Assembly: GCA_020349945.1 (NCBI GenBank) | Contig: CP070704.1 | Coordinates: 1,461,122 to 1,509,958, forward strand | Source of the DNA: Deltaproteobacteria bacterium | Lineage (GTDB): Bacteria; Desulfobacterota; DSM-4660; Desulfatiglandales; B25-G16 | DNA: 48,837 nt | Direction of reading: 5' to 3' | Part shown: one piece after another, positions 9,512-17,979 of the stretch | How positions within the stretch are numbered: the first letter of the stretch is position 1 | Layout: each line of letters starts with the position of its first letter | Program-made: the position numbers and the translations under genes | The notes under the pieces: model-generated | What the model saw: only the letters and a program-made list of their open reading frames with translations | What the model was told of the DNA's origin: nothing | The model's database searches: none

Positions 9512-10432
9512 TTGATACGGAAAGATATGGTTAAGGCATATATTAAGGCCCTGAGGCTACCATTTCTGGCAGGTTCAATAATACCATTAATTACTGCCTC
9601 TGCCTTTGTGTTTCAAAGAGGATCATTTTCTCTTCCTGCTTTTTTCATGGCCCTGATAGGTGTCGGTGCCCTCCACCTGGGTTCGAATCTGCTGAACGAC
9701 TATTATGATGCATCAGGGAGTGATCCAGTCAACATTAGGCTCACACCATTCAGTGGCGGAAGCAGGGTAATTCAGGAAAATGAGATACAACCAAATACTA
9801 TCCTTGCTCTCTCTATCCTATCCTTTTTCATCGGGGTTGCATGTGGAATCTGGTTTACCTTCTGGGGTAGGCCCTATGTCTTGTTGCTTGGTCTCTGCGG
9901 TCTCTTGGCAGGCTGGGCATACTCCAGTCCGCCCTTTAGACTTATGTCGCGTGGTCTCGGCGAGCCCTTAATATTTCTTGCCTTTGGCCCCCTTATAACC
10001 CTGGGTACATACTATGTTATGACTGATAGTCTTTCATGGCCTGCCTTCTTGCTGGGCATTCCTAATGGCTTCCTTATAATGGCCGTAATCTGGATAAACG
10101 AATTTCCAGACTATCAGGCAGACCTGGACGCTAACAAAAGAAACTTGGTCATCAGGCTTGGCCTCAGGAGGGCACGCTATTTATATTGTCTGATAATGGT
10201 CCTTCCATTTTTGACCATTCTTTTTCTTATCTATTTCATAGGTCTTCCCGCCCTCGTTGTCATATCGCTAGGGGCCATTCCCCTGGCCAGCAAGGCCATT
10301 CAAATACTGTGGAGGAGATACCTTTTCTTTCAAGACCTAATCCCAGCACAGGCCTTGACTATTCAAACGCTTATCTCCGTTGGCCTACTCATCTCAGGGG
10401 CACTTTTCATGAGCGGAATTATTGGTAAGTAA
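9512..10432 (+). CDS. UbiA-family prenyltransferase, MenA-like
   Basis: Integral membrane prenyltransferase joining a polyprenyl chain to an aromatic acceptor; menaquinone synthesis (1,4-dihydroxy-2-naphthoate as acceptor) is the likeliest role. The 306-residue protein is mostly hydrophobic helices. The first Asp-rich motif is NLLNDYYDASGSD near residues 60-72 and the second is NEFPDYQADLDANKR near 196-210, both as in MenA. The listed start is TTG; the ATG at 9527 is an alternative, with GGAAAG rather close to it. It lies directly upstream of mltG (1 base from the mltG ATG). The exact quinone pathway is unproven because no other men genes are in view. Confidence 0.82.
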   Translation: MIRKDMVKAYIKALRLPFLAGSIIPLITASAFVFQRGSFSLPAFFMALIGVGALHLGSNLLNDYYDASGSDPVNIRLTPFSGGSRVIQENEIQPNTILALSILSFFIGVACGIWFTFWGRPYVLLLGLCGLLAGWAYSSPPFRLMSRGLGEPLIFLAFGPLITLGTYYVMTDSLSWPAFLLGIPNGFLIMAVIWINEFPDYQADLDANKRNLVIRLGLRRARYLYCLIMVLPFLTILFLIYFIGLPALVVISLGAIPLASKAIQILWRRYLFFQDLIPAQALTIQTLISVGLLISGALFMSGIIGK

Positions 10433-10433
10433 A

Positions 10434-11465
10434 ATGTCAAAAAGGGGATTAATCTTTACTTCAGCTCTGCTAATCTTTTTCCTGTGTGCATTTTTTGCCC
10501 TGTACGGTGCATATTTCTTGATAACCCCTGCAGAGGCCGATAAAAAAGAAGAGATCTTTGTAGTGAAAAAGGGGAGTGGCCTAAAGACAGTCGCTATGGA
10601 ACTTGAGAGAAAAAGGCTTATCAAAAGCAAGGGTTTATTTATGCTCTGGGCTATCCTAAAAGGAGGTACAAGGGATATAAAGGCAGGTGAATACGGCCTT
10701 AGTCAATCAATGGCCCCGATAAGGATATATAATATTCTTGCCTCCGGGGCGGTCAAGACATACCCTTTAACCATCCCTGAAGGTCTTACTGCTGAACAAA
10801 TCGCTGATATACTGGCCAAAAACAATCTGGTTAGCAAGGGAGAATTCATCTCCCTTGTTGGGGATACGAGCCTTGTAGCCTCTTACCATATTGATGGGCC
10901 AAGCTTAGAGGGCTACCTCTATCCTGACACATATGTAATAAGCAGGGATATGGGTGCAAGGGAGTTGATTGACCTTATGGTTAATCGCTTTTGGGAGGTC
11001 TTTAATAACCTGATAAGGGGTCAGGGCTCCACCACAGGCGAACTGTTGCCGCTAAGCGACATAGTAACCCTGGCCTCTATAGTGGAAAAGGAAACTGGTC
11101 TTGCTGAGGAAAGGCCTGTAATTGCATCAGTTTTTCTCAACCGACTTAAAAAGAGGATGAGGCTTGAAAGTGATCCAACTGTTATCTATGGCCTTAAGGA
11201 TTTTAATGGAGACCTGAGGAGAAAGGATCTTCGTACAGCCAGTCCCTATAATACCTATATTACCTATGGACTCCCTCCTGGGCCAATCGCCAATCCTGGC
11301 AGAGAGGCCCTCATGGCTGTAGTAAACCCGGCAGAAACAGATTACCTTTACTTTGTCTCTAGAAATGATGGGAGCCATCATTTTTCTACCACCTTAAAAG
11401 AACATAACAGGGCTGTTGCACGATACCAGAAGAGGAAGGGTTCCATGTCAGATAAACCCCGCTAG
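10434..11465 (+). CDS. mltG: Endolytic murein transglycosylase MltG (YceG family)
   Basis: Inner-membrane-anchored lytic transglycosylase that cuts nascent peptidoglycan and ends glycan strands. It has one N-terminal membrane helix (residues about 5-27), a LysM-like segment, and a YceG domain with the catalytic motif ASIVEKETG. Using the ATG at 10434, the catalytic Glu is residue 218, the same number as in E. coli. The downstream motif RMRLESDPTVIYG is also conserved. The frame could start at a TTG at 10422, inside the upstream gene, but the ATG one base after that gene's stop is preferred. It is probably co-transcribed with the prenyltransferase. Confidence 0.92.
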   Translation: MSKRGLIFTSALLIFFLCAFFALYGAYFLITPAEADKKEEIFVVKKGSGLKTVAMELERKRLIKSKGLFMLWAILKGGTRDIKAGEYGLSQSMAPIRIYNILASGAVKTYPLTIPEGLTAEQIADILAKNNLVSKGEFISLVGDTSLVASYHIDGPSLEGYLYPDTYVISRDMGARELIDLMVNRFWEVFNNLIRGQGSTTGELLPLSDIVTLASIVEKETGLAEERPVIASVFLNRLKKRMRLESDPTVIYGLKDFNGDLRRKDLRTASPYNTYITYGLPPGPIANPGREALMAVVNPAETDYLYFVSRNDGSHHFSTTLKEHNRAVARYQKRKGSMSDKPR

Positions 11466-11574
11466 ATTTTCCAGAGGGCATCCTAACCCTTATGAAAAAG
11501 CGGGCAATGTTTTGGGCATTCTCACGGGGTAAAGACGGGAAAGGCAAAATTTTTCTAAGAAAAGGAGGATTAAG

Positions 11575-12135
11575 ATGAGAAAAAGGGATTTAAAAAGATT
11601 TTTAACAACCACCTGTTTTCTGGTTCTATCTGGTATTTTTTTGATCTCAGGGTGTTCAGAACCAACCAAGAGCCTGAATCAGGAGATTAATTATCCGCAA
11701 CTTATTGTTAATCCTGGCACAGTTCGCCTGGGCGTTGCTAAATTAAAGGCAACAAGGATTGTCTTCAGCGGTTCAGGTTTTGAGTCCGGTGATAGTGTGT
11801 TCATAAAACTCCTTAATGTGCCGGTTAATGAAAAAAAGGTCGATCTACCAATAGCCTCTGCTGATATAGAAAAAGATGGGACCTTTAATGCTGAGGTAGC
11901 AACCTTGACCAAGGTCACGGATTTCCTCAGGGCCAAAATTGGCTCAAACGAAAAGATGGAAAACATCATAATTATAACAGGACCGCCTATGCCTGTTGGT
12001 ACGTATCGTGCCCGGGCAATGAGCATGCTTTCAGACAGAGAGGCTGAATGCATCCTGAAGGTAAAAGGCCCCTCACTAATAGATAGAATTAAAGACTGGA
12101 TAGGCGTCAAGCTGGGAAAGATTGTTAAAAAATAG
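11575..12135 (+). CDS. Putative lipoprotein of unknown function
   Basis: I do not recognise this 186-residue protein. It has a basic N-terminus, a hydrophobic stretch (residues 14-25) and a lipobox ending ISGC at Cys 27, so it should be lipidated and exported. The mature part is beta-rich in appearance with alternating hydrophobic residues, compatible with an Ig- or carbohydrate-module-like fold, but no motif proves this. A strong ribosome site (AAAGGAGG) precedes the ATG. It follows mltG by 109 bases. The stop codon lies within a small inverted repeat (12131-12156), and the segment after it is disturbed. Confidence 0.7.
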   Translation: MRKRDLKRFLTTTCFLVLSGIFLISGCSEPTKSLNQEINYPQLIVNPGTVRLGVAKLKATRIVFSGSGFESGDSVFIKLLNVPVNEKKVDLPIASADIEKDGTFNAEVATLTKVTDFLRAKIGSNEKMENIIIITGPPMPVGTYRARAMSMLSDREAECILKVKGPSLIDRIKDWIGVKLGKIVKK

Positions 12136-12156
12136 AGGGAATCCTATTTCTCTATT
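12131..12156 (+). terminator. Possible weak hairpin after the lipoprotein gene
   Basis: AATAGAG (12131-12137) and CTCTATT (12150-12156) are exact inverted copies around a 12-base loop, and the left arm contains the lipoprotein stop codon. There is no following T-run, so this is at best a weak terminator or an RNA-stabilising hairpin. Confidence 0.25.
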
Positions 12157-12181
12157 GCTTGCCTACACAACAACATTCCCA

Positions 12182-12280
12182 TGCCGGAGATACCTGCTTG
12201 CCCGGGCCGGAGTGAATGTCATTACGGTCGAACATCCCATCTACGGCAATCCCCACGACAAGGAGATTTCTATAACATGA
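12182..12280 (+). pseudogene. Coding-like 3' remnant ending on the symporter start
   Basis: In the frame beginning at 12182 the sequence reads as a plausible protein C-terminus (RRYLLARAGVNV, then VEHPIYGNPHDKEI) and ends in TGA that overlaps the symporter ATG as ATGA. That is the usual end of a gene translationally coupled to the next one. Its upstream part is absent: the lipoprotein stop is only 46 bases away. I infer the tail of a gene whose body was deleted or left behind by transfer. I do not recognise the family. Confidence 0.4.
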
Positions 12281-13899
12281 GCGTGAAAATAGCTGTGCTT
12301 GTTACTTATTTTCTTGTTGTATTGCTTATCGGCTTCATAGCACGTACACATTGGAGATCTTCACCAGAAAATTACTTTTTAGCTGATAGAAAGCTCGGTA
12401 CGTGGGTATTGCTGGGAACAATGGTCGCAACAAACTTCTCGGCTTTTACTGTTTTTGGAACTTCGGGAGCTGGATACAGAGATGGGTATGCCTTCTTTCC
12501 GATAATGGGTTTTGGCACGGGGTTCATGGCCCTGACATTCTGGATACTCGGTCGAAAAATTTGGCTTGTAGGACGAGCGCACGGCGTTGTGACGCCACCC
12601 GAAATGATACGTGCTGTATACGGAAGCCCTCTGCTGTCATTTATTTTTGCGGTTGTTATGATTGTATTTACAGTGCCGTATTTGGCATTACAGCCCATGG
12701 CTGCTGGATACGCATTAGAAGAACTAGTAGGAATCCCCTATCTTAACGGGTGTCTTCTAGTAACTGGGGTTATCGTCTTGTATACCCTCAGAGGAGGATT
12801 GCGAGCTGTTGCCTGGACGGATCTGTTTCAAGGGGCGCTTATGGCTGTCTTGTTGGCAATCTCATTGATCTTGGTTGCTCAATATCATGGTGGGTTTACC
12901 ATTGCCAATCAAAAGGTTATGGCGACGAATCCTGAATTGTTCTCACGTCCTGGCGGTTTAGGGAGATATACCCTTGCCATGTGGTTCAGCTATATCATGC
13001 TCTGGTTTTTTTGCGACCCCATGTTTCCTCAGTTATTCCAGCGCTTTTTCACCGCTCAAAGTGATAAGACAATTTCCCGAATGATGCTTTTTTATCCATC
13101 GGTATGTACGGTTGTTTTTTTTATGCCTGTTGCTGTAGGAGTATTAGGTCACCTGTCTTTTCCACATCTTGTCGGCAAGCAGGCTGACCGAATTTTGCCT
13201 ATGGTTGTAACCCTGGTTTCCGGAGATATTATGTCTGCTCTAATAATTGCCTGTGGCCTGGCCGCTCTCATGTCTACTATGGATTCTCAGCTCCTCACTC
13301 TGAGCTCCATTTTCACGCGGGACATCGTCCCCTTAGTGGCTGGCAAGCATATGAAAGGATACGCAATGGGCAGGGTCTTTGTCATTTTCTTAAGCCTGGC
13401 AGGGCTTGCCCTTGCATATAAACCTCCTGCCACAATTCTCCAAATTGCAACACAAACCTTTACTGGGCTTGCTGTCTTGTTTCCGACTGTGATATTTGGG
13501 TTATACCTCAAAAGAGTTAAGGCCCTTCCTGCAATATTATCCATCCTTTGTGGGGAAGGAACGATGTTATTGTATTATTTTAAACTGATTCCCACAGGCG
13601 CCTTTTTGCCGGTGGTTCCAGTCATGATCGTAACATCGTCTGTCTATCTTTGTATTCATGGGTTTTTATTATGGCGTGAAGGTGCCTTACGTATCAAGAT
13701 GCCTGTTTGGATGTGGGATCCATATCTTTACTTATTGCTTGGAAATTTTCTACTCGCTTTGGACTTCTGGGCATGGGGTAAATCACATCCGCAGTGGGCC
13801 GGAATGCCTTTATGGCTAGGATATTTTGTAATCTTATCTGCCTTACAAACAGTGTTGATGCTAAACCTTGTGTACAAGCGGCAGGGCGATTTCCAATAA
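12277..13899 (+). CDS. Sodium:solute symporter (SSS family)
   Basis: Secondary transporter that imports a solute with sodium. It is 540 residues with about 13 hydrophobic helices and the SSS opening pattern: an N-terminal helix, then FLADRKLG and MVATNFSAFTVFGTSGAGY. The start is set at the ATG at 12277 because AAGGAG lies 11 bases upstream and the first helix follows at once; the same frame extends to 12181 but that part reads as unrelated sequence. The solute cannot be assigned; related proteins carry pantothenate, proline or short organic acids. It sits between a gene remnant and a decayed dehydrogenase, so the unit was probably acquired or trimmed. Confidence 0.88.
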   Translation: MSVKIAVLVTYFLVVLLIGFIARTHWRSSPENYFLADRKLGTWVLLGTMVATNFSAFTVFGTSGAGYRDGYAFFPIMGFGTGFMALTFWILGRKIWLVGRAHGVVTPPEMIRAVYGSPLLSFIFAVVMIVFTVPYLALQPMAAGYALEELVGIPYLNGCLLVTGVIVLYTLRGGLRAVAWTDLFQGALMAVLLAISLILVAQYHGGFTIANQKVMATNPELFSRPGGLGRYTLAMWFSYIMLWFFCDPMFPQLFQRFFTAQSDKTISRMMLFYPSVCTVVFFMPVAVGVLGHLSFPHLVGKQADRILPMVVTLVSGDIMSALIIACGLAALMSTMDSQLLTLSSIFTRDIVPLVAGKHMKGYAMGRVFVIFLSLAGLALAYKPPATILQIATQTFTGLAVLFPTVIFGLYLKRVKALPAILSILCGEGTMLLYYFKLIPTGAFLPVVPVMIVTSSVYLCIHGFLLWREGALRIKMPVWMWDPYLYLLLGNFLLALDFWAWGKSHPQWAGMPLWLGYFVILSALQTVLMLNLVYKRQGDFQ

Positions 13900-14290
13900 A
13901 AAATGGGAGAATTCCAATGCCCTCTGGTCTCAGGTCGTCCGCATACTTTTTGACCTCGGCCATTTTCTTGATTCTCTCCTCCACCATACGATCAGCCGCT
14001 AAGTGGGTAGAGATCTCGTCATAGTCAGCAATCTCGAAGACCCACTCCATGTTCTACATGTTCTAATAGATGCGATATACCTTTTCCCTGCCTCGTTCGT
14101 GATTGACCACACCGACGCCCAACCTATCCGTTTCATAAATGGTCCCACCGGCCTTGCCAATGTAATCGGGTGCATAGCCCACCCCCTTTTGTTCCAGGAG
14201 TTCACCGTGGCGCTCCTCTCTGAGTTGGTTATTGGCGGTGCGGCAAATGATCTTGTGTTTACCCGGTCCAAGGCCTCATTGCCAATATTG
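13900..14290 (-). pseudogene. Decayed leucine/glutamate dehydrogenase, C-terminal part
   Basis: On the minus strand the sequence encodes recognisable C-terminal Glu/Leu/Phe/Val dehydrogenase blocks: GNEALDRVN, NNQLREERHGELL, YAPDYIGKAGG, and AADRMVEERI, in the right order and spacing. The reading is broken by a frameshift near 14245, where GNEALDRVN and NNQLREERH fall in different frames, and by two in-frame TAG codons near 14050-14065 beside a small duplication of GAACATG. The N-terminal catalytic half is missing. It runs to within a few bases of the symporter stop, where it is cut off. The gene is inactive. Confidence 0.75.
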
Positions 14291-14470
14291 TGCCCGACAG
14301 CCCCCCGGACCTGTAAGCCCGGTTACAGCGCGCTTGCATTGCACGGACCACCTCAAAGGCTGTGTCACAGGCAGTAAAACTAACACAATACCACTAATAA
14401 GGTGCCCTATGGAATTATACGAAGGCATCGATTTTCCTTCAAGCAATAAGAGGGGTCCCTTGTGTTAACC
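14291..14470. other. Non-coding remainder of the disturbed segment
   Basis: No intact gene is seen here. On the minus strand a few codon blocks look protein-like but in changing frames, so this may be more of the decayed dehydrogenase or another scrap. The AT-rich dtxR promoter region begins just to the right. Confidence 0.4.
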
Positions 14471-14484
14471 AATATAAAAAATAC

Positions 14485-14515
14485 TTGACAAATAAGGCTT
14501 TTTTGGCACTAGAAT
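14485..14515 (+). promoter_or_regulatory. Likely promoter of the dtxR-feoB operon
   Basis: A consensus -35 TTGACA (14485-14490) is followed after 19 bases by TAGAAT (14510-14515). The spacing is a little long. The region is AT-rich and leads straight into the ribosome site AGGAGG at 14551-14556. Confidence 0.5.
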
Positions 14516-14548
14516 TAGATTAATAAAATTTAGTTAAAGGGATCTAAT
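14514..14548 (+). promoter_or_regulatory. Inverted repeat, candidate metal-regulator operator
   Basis: ATTAGAT (14514-14520) and ATCTAAT (14542-14548) are exact inverted copies 21 bases apart, overlapping and following the -10 box. DtxR-family proteins usually bind TTAGG-type palindromes in their own promoters, so autoregulation is plausible. The half-sites are shorter than a classic DtxR or MntR box. Confidence 0.3.
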
Positions 14549-14561
14549 AAAGGAGGTTATT

Positions 14562-15104
14562 GTGCCTGGGTCTATTAATAATACCGCTAAAAATCCCCTT
14601 ACACCAACTATGGAAGATTATCTTGAGGCTATCTTTAACCTCGCCAAGGAGAAGAGGGCTGTCAGGGTAAGGGATATTGCCAGAAGGCTTGGGGTTAAGA
14701 TGCCTACTGTCACCAATATGCTTAAGGCCCTCAGCGATAAAGGCCTGATTGACTATGAAAGATATGAATACCTTGAGCTCACCGGAAAAGGCTCCGATGT
14801 TGGAAGCAAGATAGATCAAAGGCATCAAATCCTGAGGAGATTCTTAACTGATATATTCAAGATAGACTTTGATCAGGCAGATGAGGATGCCTGTAAGATG
14901 GAGCATGCTGTTAGCTCCACTACACTTGAAAGATTTGTGGCCTTTATGACATTTATCGAGGATTGTCCTAGGGCTGGAGCGACCTGCCTTGATTATTTTG
15001 ATGAATACAGGGGGCATAGAGAGCCAGAGGGTAAAGCCAAATGCTCGGAACGGATAATCGCGAATGCCACTCAAAAGAGAGTAGAACCCGATGACCAAAA
15101 CTAA
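14562..15104 (+). CDS. DtxR-family metal-dependent transcriptional regulator
   Basis: A 180-residue winged-helix repressor that senses Fe(II) or Mn(II). The N-terminal HTH is seen at TMEDYLEAIF to MPTVTNMLKALSDKGLI. The dimerisation domain carries the metal-ligand pattern Cys-x2-Glu-His in ACKMEH. There is no SH3/FeoA domain, as in MntR-type short members. The C-terminus has extra cysteines (EDCPRAGATC). GTG start with AGGAGG five bases upstream. Its end overlaps feoB by 14 bases, so it is coupled to the transporter it probably controls. Confidence 0.88.
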   Translation: MPGSINNTAKNPLTPTMEDYLEAIFNLAKEKRAVRVRDIARRLGVKMPTVTNMLKALSDKGLIDYERYEYLELTGKGSDVGSKIDQRHQILRRFLTDIFKIDFDQADEDACKMEHAVSSTTLERFVAFMTFIEDCPRAGATCLDYFDEYRGHREPEGKAKCSERIIANATQKRVEPDDQN

Positions 15105-17034
15105 TCCCGGCGGCAACCACAAAAAGGTTGCCATAGTTGGGTTACCTAACACGGGCAAGACTCAGATATTTAACAATCTTACCGGAGAGTATAACGTAGT
15201 CGCTAACTATCCGCTCACCACTATTGAAATAAGAAGAACTCATTCCCGGATAAGAAACGAAACCTACGAGGTCATAGATACTCCTGGTCTTCATTCTCTT
15301 TACATTGATTCTGAAGATGAGAAAGTGGTGCGGGATTTGATATTTTCGGAAGAACCGGAAGTAATCATTCAATGCATTGACGCAAATCAACTGAAACAAT
15401 CGCTTACCCTGACAGCCGATCTATTGGAATTGGGAATGCCGATGGTTATATCTCTGAATGCGGTAGATGAAACTTCAAGAAGGGGAATATGGATCGATTC
15501 CGTGGGATTATCCCGCCTTTTGGGAGTTCCCGTTGTAGAATCTATTGCCGTGACCGGGCAAGGGACAGGGGAATTAAGGGATGCGCTTATTAAGGCTCAG
15601 AGAGGAACATGGGAGATTCAATATGGAGATACCATAGAGAAGAGAATATCGGCTATTGAATCCAGGCTACCCAAGAATCTTCCTTATAAGCGCAAATCAG
15701 CTATTCTTTTGCTCATGAATGATCCGTTTATGACCGATTACCTGGAAAAGGCATACGGTAAGGCAGAGATTGCATCTGTGAACAAAGAGGTTAACGAGGG
15801 CAAGGGACGATTTAGGGGCAAAATTAGCAGAGTCATAAGCAGGAGGCGGAGCGAGTGGGTGGATGATATTACAGAGAAGGTAGTTCGAAGGCAAAGGATG
15901 GCACCCAGAGAATTATCACAGGACTTTGCCCGTTTGAGCCGCCATCCCGTATTCGGAATTCCTATATTGCTTATGATCATCTACGTGATGTACTTGCTCG
16001 TTGCTAACGTGGCCAACACAATAGCAAAATGGATGAATGATGTATTATGGGTCCCCATAGAAAATATGATAGCTGGAATCTCCCCAGCAGGATTTTGGCA
16101 CGATTTCCTGATTGGAGATTACGGGGTTTTATCACTGGGGCTTAGCAACGCACTCATAACGGTTCTACCTATACTGTCGGTATTCTTCGTCATGCTCCAC
16201 ATCCTTGAAGACAGTGGATATATGCCCAATTTAACCGTTTTGACAAAGAGGATTTTCGAAAAGATCGGATTGAGCGGTGCTGCCATAATGCCGGTGGTCC
16301 TCGGATTTGGTTGTAAGACCATGGCTACCTTGACAACCAAATCCCTGCATTCAAGAAGAGAGAGGTACATAGCCATATATTTAGTCGCCTTTGCTATACC
16401 CTGTGCGCCCCAGATGGGGCTCAATATGAGTATACTTGGCAGGATGGGCATTAATGCATTTATTTTAACCTTCTCCGTCCTGACATTTGTAGAGATTGCA
16501 GCAGGACTGGCTTTAAACAAGATTTTGAAAGAGGAGGAAAAGACTGAATTTGTTCAGGAACTGCCCCTCATGCGATTGCCTAACCCAAGAGCCGTACTCA
16601 TAAAAACTTACTACCGGCTTTACTGGTTTCTTAAGGAAGCTATACCTGTGTTCCTTTATGCAGCGCTCGTCTTATTTGCGATTGATAAGTTGGGAATACT
16701 TGATGCAACAAAAAGGGCTTTGAGTCCAGTGATCAAGGGGCTTTTAGGGCTTCCCTTAGAGATGGTCGATGCGCTTATCCTGTGTATGGCCAGGCATGAG
16801 GCTGCTGCAGCCTTGATTATAGATCTCGTAGAGAAAGGGAAACTGAATTACGTGCAATGTATAGTTGCTGTAACTATTGCCACGATGTTTGTTCCTTGCC
16901 TTGCGAACATCATGGCAATGATCAAAGAACTCGGTGCAAAACGGGCCCTTATTATGGGCGTCATTATCAATATAAGCTCGTTCTTAATAGCTGGGGCTCT
17001 TAATTGGGTGCTGACCGTGATATTCCAGTTTTAA
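15091..17034 (+). CDS. feoB: Ferrous iron transport protein B, variant
   Basis: Inner-membrane Fe(II) transporter with a cytosolic G domain. G motifs are GLPNTGKT (residues 11-18), DTPGLHS and NAVDE. The membrane half begins near residue 285 and has two Gate-type bundles. The normally conserved GFGCNVPA signature reads GFGCKTMA (405-412), keeping the Cys but changing the next three residues. At 647 residues it is shorter than E. coli FeoB (773). No separate feoA is present; the FeoA-like domain is on the next gene. Ion specificity (iron or manganese) is therefore open. ATG start inside the end of the regulator gene. Confidence 0.85.
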   Translation: MTKTNPGGNHKKVAIVGLPNTGKTQIFNNLTGEYNVVANYPLTTIEIRRTHSRIRNETYEVIDTPGLHSLYIDSEDEKVVRDLIFSEEPEVIIQCIDANQLKQSLTLTADLLELGMPMVISLNAVDETSRRGIWIDSVGLSRLLGVPVVESIAVTGQGTGELRDALIKAQRGTWEIQYGDTIEKRISAIESRLPKNLPYKRKSAILLLMNDPFMTDYLEKAYGKAEIASVNKEVNEGKGRFRGKISRVISRRRSEWVDDITEKVVRRQRMAPRELSQDFARLSRHPVFGIPILLMIIYVMYLLVANVANTIAKWMNDVLWVPIENMIAGISPAGFWHDFLIGDYGVLSLGLSNALITVLPILSVFFVMLHILEDSGYMPNLTVLTKRIFEKIGLSGAAIMPVVLGFGCKTMATLTTKSLHSRRERYIAIYLVAFAIPCAPQMGLNMSILGRMGINAFILTFSVLTFVEIAAGLALNKILKEEEKTEFVQELPLMRLPNPRAVLIKTYYRLYWFLKEAIPVFLYAALVLFAIDKLGILDATKRALSPVIKGLLGLPLEMVDALILCMARHEAAAALIIDLVEKGKLNYVQCIVAVTIATMFVPCLANIMAMIKELGAKRALIMGVIINISSFLIAGALNWVLTVIFQF

Positions 17035-17051
17035 TAGGGGGGATGAATCGC

Positions 17052-17798
17052 ATGATTAGGAAACAAAGAAGGGAGGAATATCTGGAGACATTGTGGTCTA
17101 TGAAAGAGGAGGGAAAGGATTCAATCGAGGCCTTAAACAGCGCCATTGGCGAAGATTTCGATGCTAGCATAGTTGATCAATTACTATATGAAGATTTGGT
17201 GGAATTAACAAAAGACAGTAGTAAAATCCTCCTTACGAAAAAGGGCGAGGATGAGGCACGACGAGTAATCCGTTCGCACAGGCTTGCCGAAAGGTTAATC
17301 TATGATGTTTTAGGTGGTGAGTTTGAGTCAGGCGCCTGTGAATTTGAGCATACCATTGCTACTGAGCTTGTAGACAGTATCTGTACCTTACTTGGTCATC
17401 CCAAAGAATGTCCCCACGGAAACCCGATACCTCAAGGTGAATGCTGCAAGCGCTTTGCCAGGACAGCGGAGAGCCCTGTCATCCCCTTGACAGAGTTACA
17501 AATAGGACAATCCGGCCGCGTTGCCTATGTCAATTACAAAAACGATCAACAGTTTCATAGGATAGACGCACTTCAGATCAGGCCAGGGGTGGTTATTAAG
17601 GTACATCAGAAATACCCTTCTTACGTGATTGAGTGCGAAAACGCTAACATAGCACTGGATAGGGAAGTAGCTTCCAACATATCGATCTGGAAAGAACCCC
17701 CACAATTTCAGCATGCTGGTCGAAAAGGCACTGAGCCAGCAAGGGGGTGGGGTTCTAGATTCAGACGCAGAACACGAGGCAGGTATCGAATATTCTGA
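17052..17798 (+). CDS. DtxR-type iron regulator fused to a FeoA-like domain
   Basis: A 248-residue protein with an N-terminal DtxR-like helical region, the metal-ligand motif CEFEHTIA (Cys, Glu, His), a further CPHGNP site, and a C-terminal SH3-like FeoA segment (PLTELQIGQSGRV to IALDREVASNISI). It may act as a repressor, as a FeoA partner of FeoB, or both. The start is placed at the ATG at 17052 because AGGGGGG lies nine bases before it; the ATG at 17043 is too close to that site. The N-terminal HTH looks less canonical than in the first regulator. The basic tail (RFRRRTRGRYR) is unusual. It follows feoB by 17 bases. Confidence 0.8.
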   Translation: MIRKQRREEYLETLWSMKEEGKDSIEALNSAIGEDFDASIVDQLLYEDLVELTKDSSKILLTKKGEDEARRVIRSHRLAERLIYDVLGGEFESGACEFEHTIATELVDSICTLLGHPKECPHGNPIPQGECCKRFARTAESPVIPLTELQIGQSGRVAYVNYKNDQQFHRIDALQIRPGVVIKVHQKYPSYVIECENANIALDREVASNISIWKEPPQFQHAGRKGTEPARGWGSRFRRRTRGRYRIF

Positions 17799-17933
17799 GG
17801 TATCCCCTGACCCTGATCTTTAGGGCATCTTTTTGTTAGGCACGAACGGGCACCTGCATAATGGTTAGCTTCACCTTGTGGGTGACCTGCTTATTATGAA
17901 TTTTGAGATTACCGGGGTACCTGTATTTTTCTA

Positions 17934-17962
17934 TTGAGTGTTATTACAATATGGAATATTCT
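17934..17962 (+). promoter_or_regulatory. Likely padR promoter with overlapping palindrome
   Basis: TTGAGT (17934-17939), 17 bases, then TATTCT (17957-17962). A 13-base inverted repeat, AATAT-GGA-ATATT (17948-17960), overlaps the -10 box, a position that fits autorepression by the PadR protein encoded immediately downstream. The rest of the 181-base gap holds no gene. Confidence 0.4.
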
Positions 17963-17979
17963 CGACATGAATAGAGCCT

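Noticed and set aside
13999-14271. Minus-strand 90-codon ORF
   Set aside because: Only its first 16 or so residues match the dehydrogenase; the rest is the wrong frame past the frameshift.
14003-14377. Plus-strand ORF of 124 codons in the disturbed segment
   Set aside because: It lies opposite the dehydrogenase remnant, whose protein match is on the minus strand.
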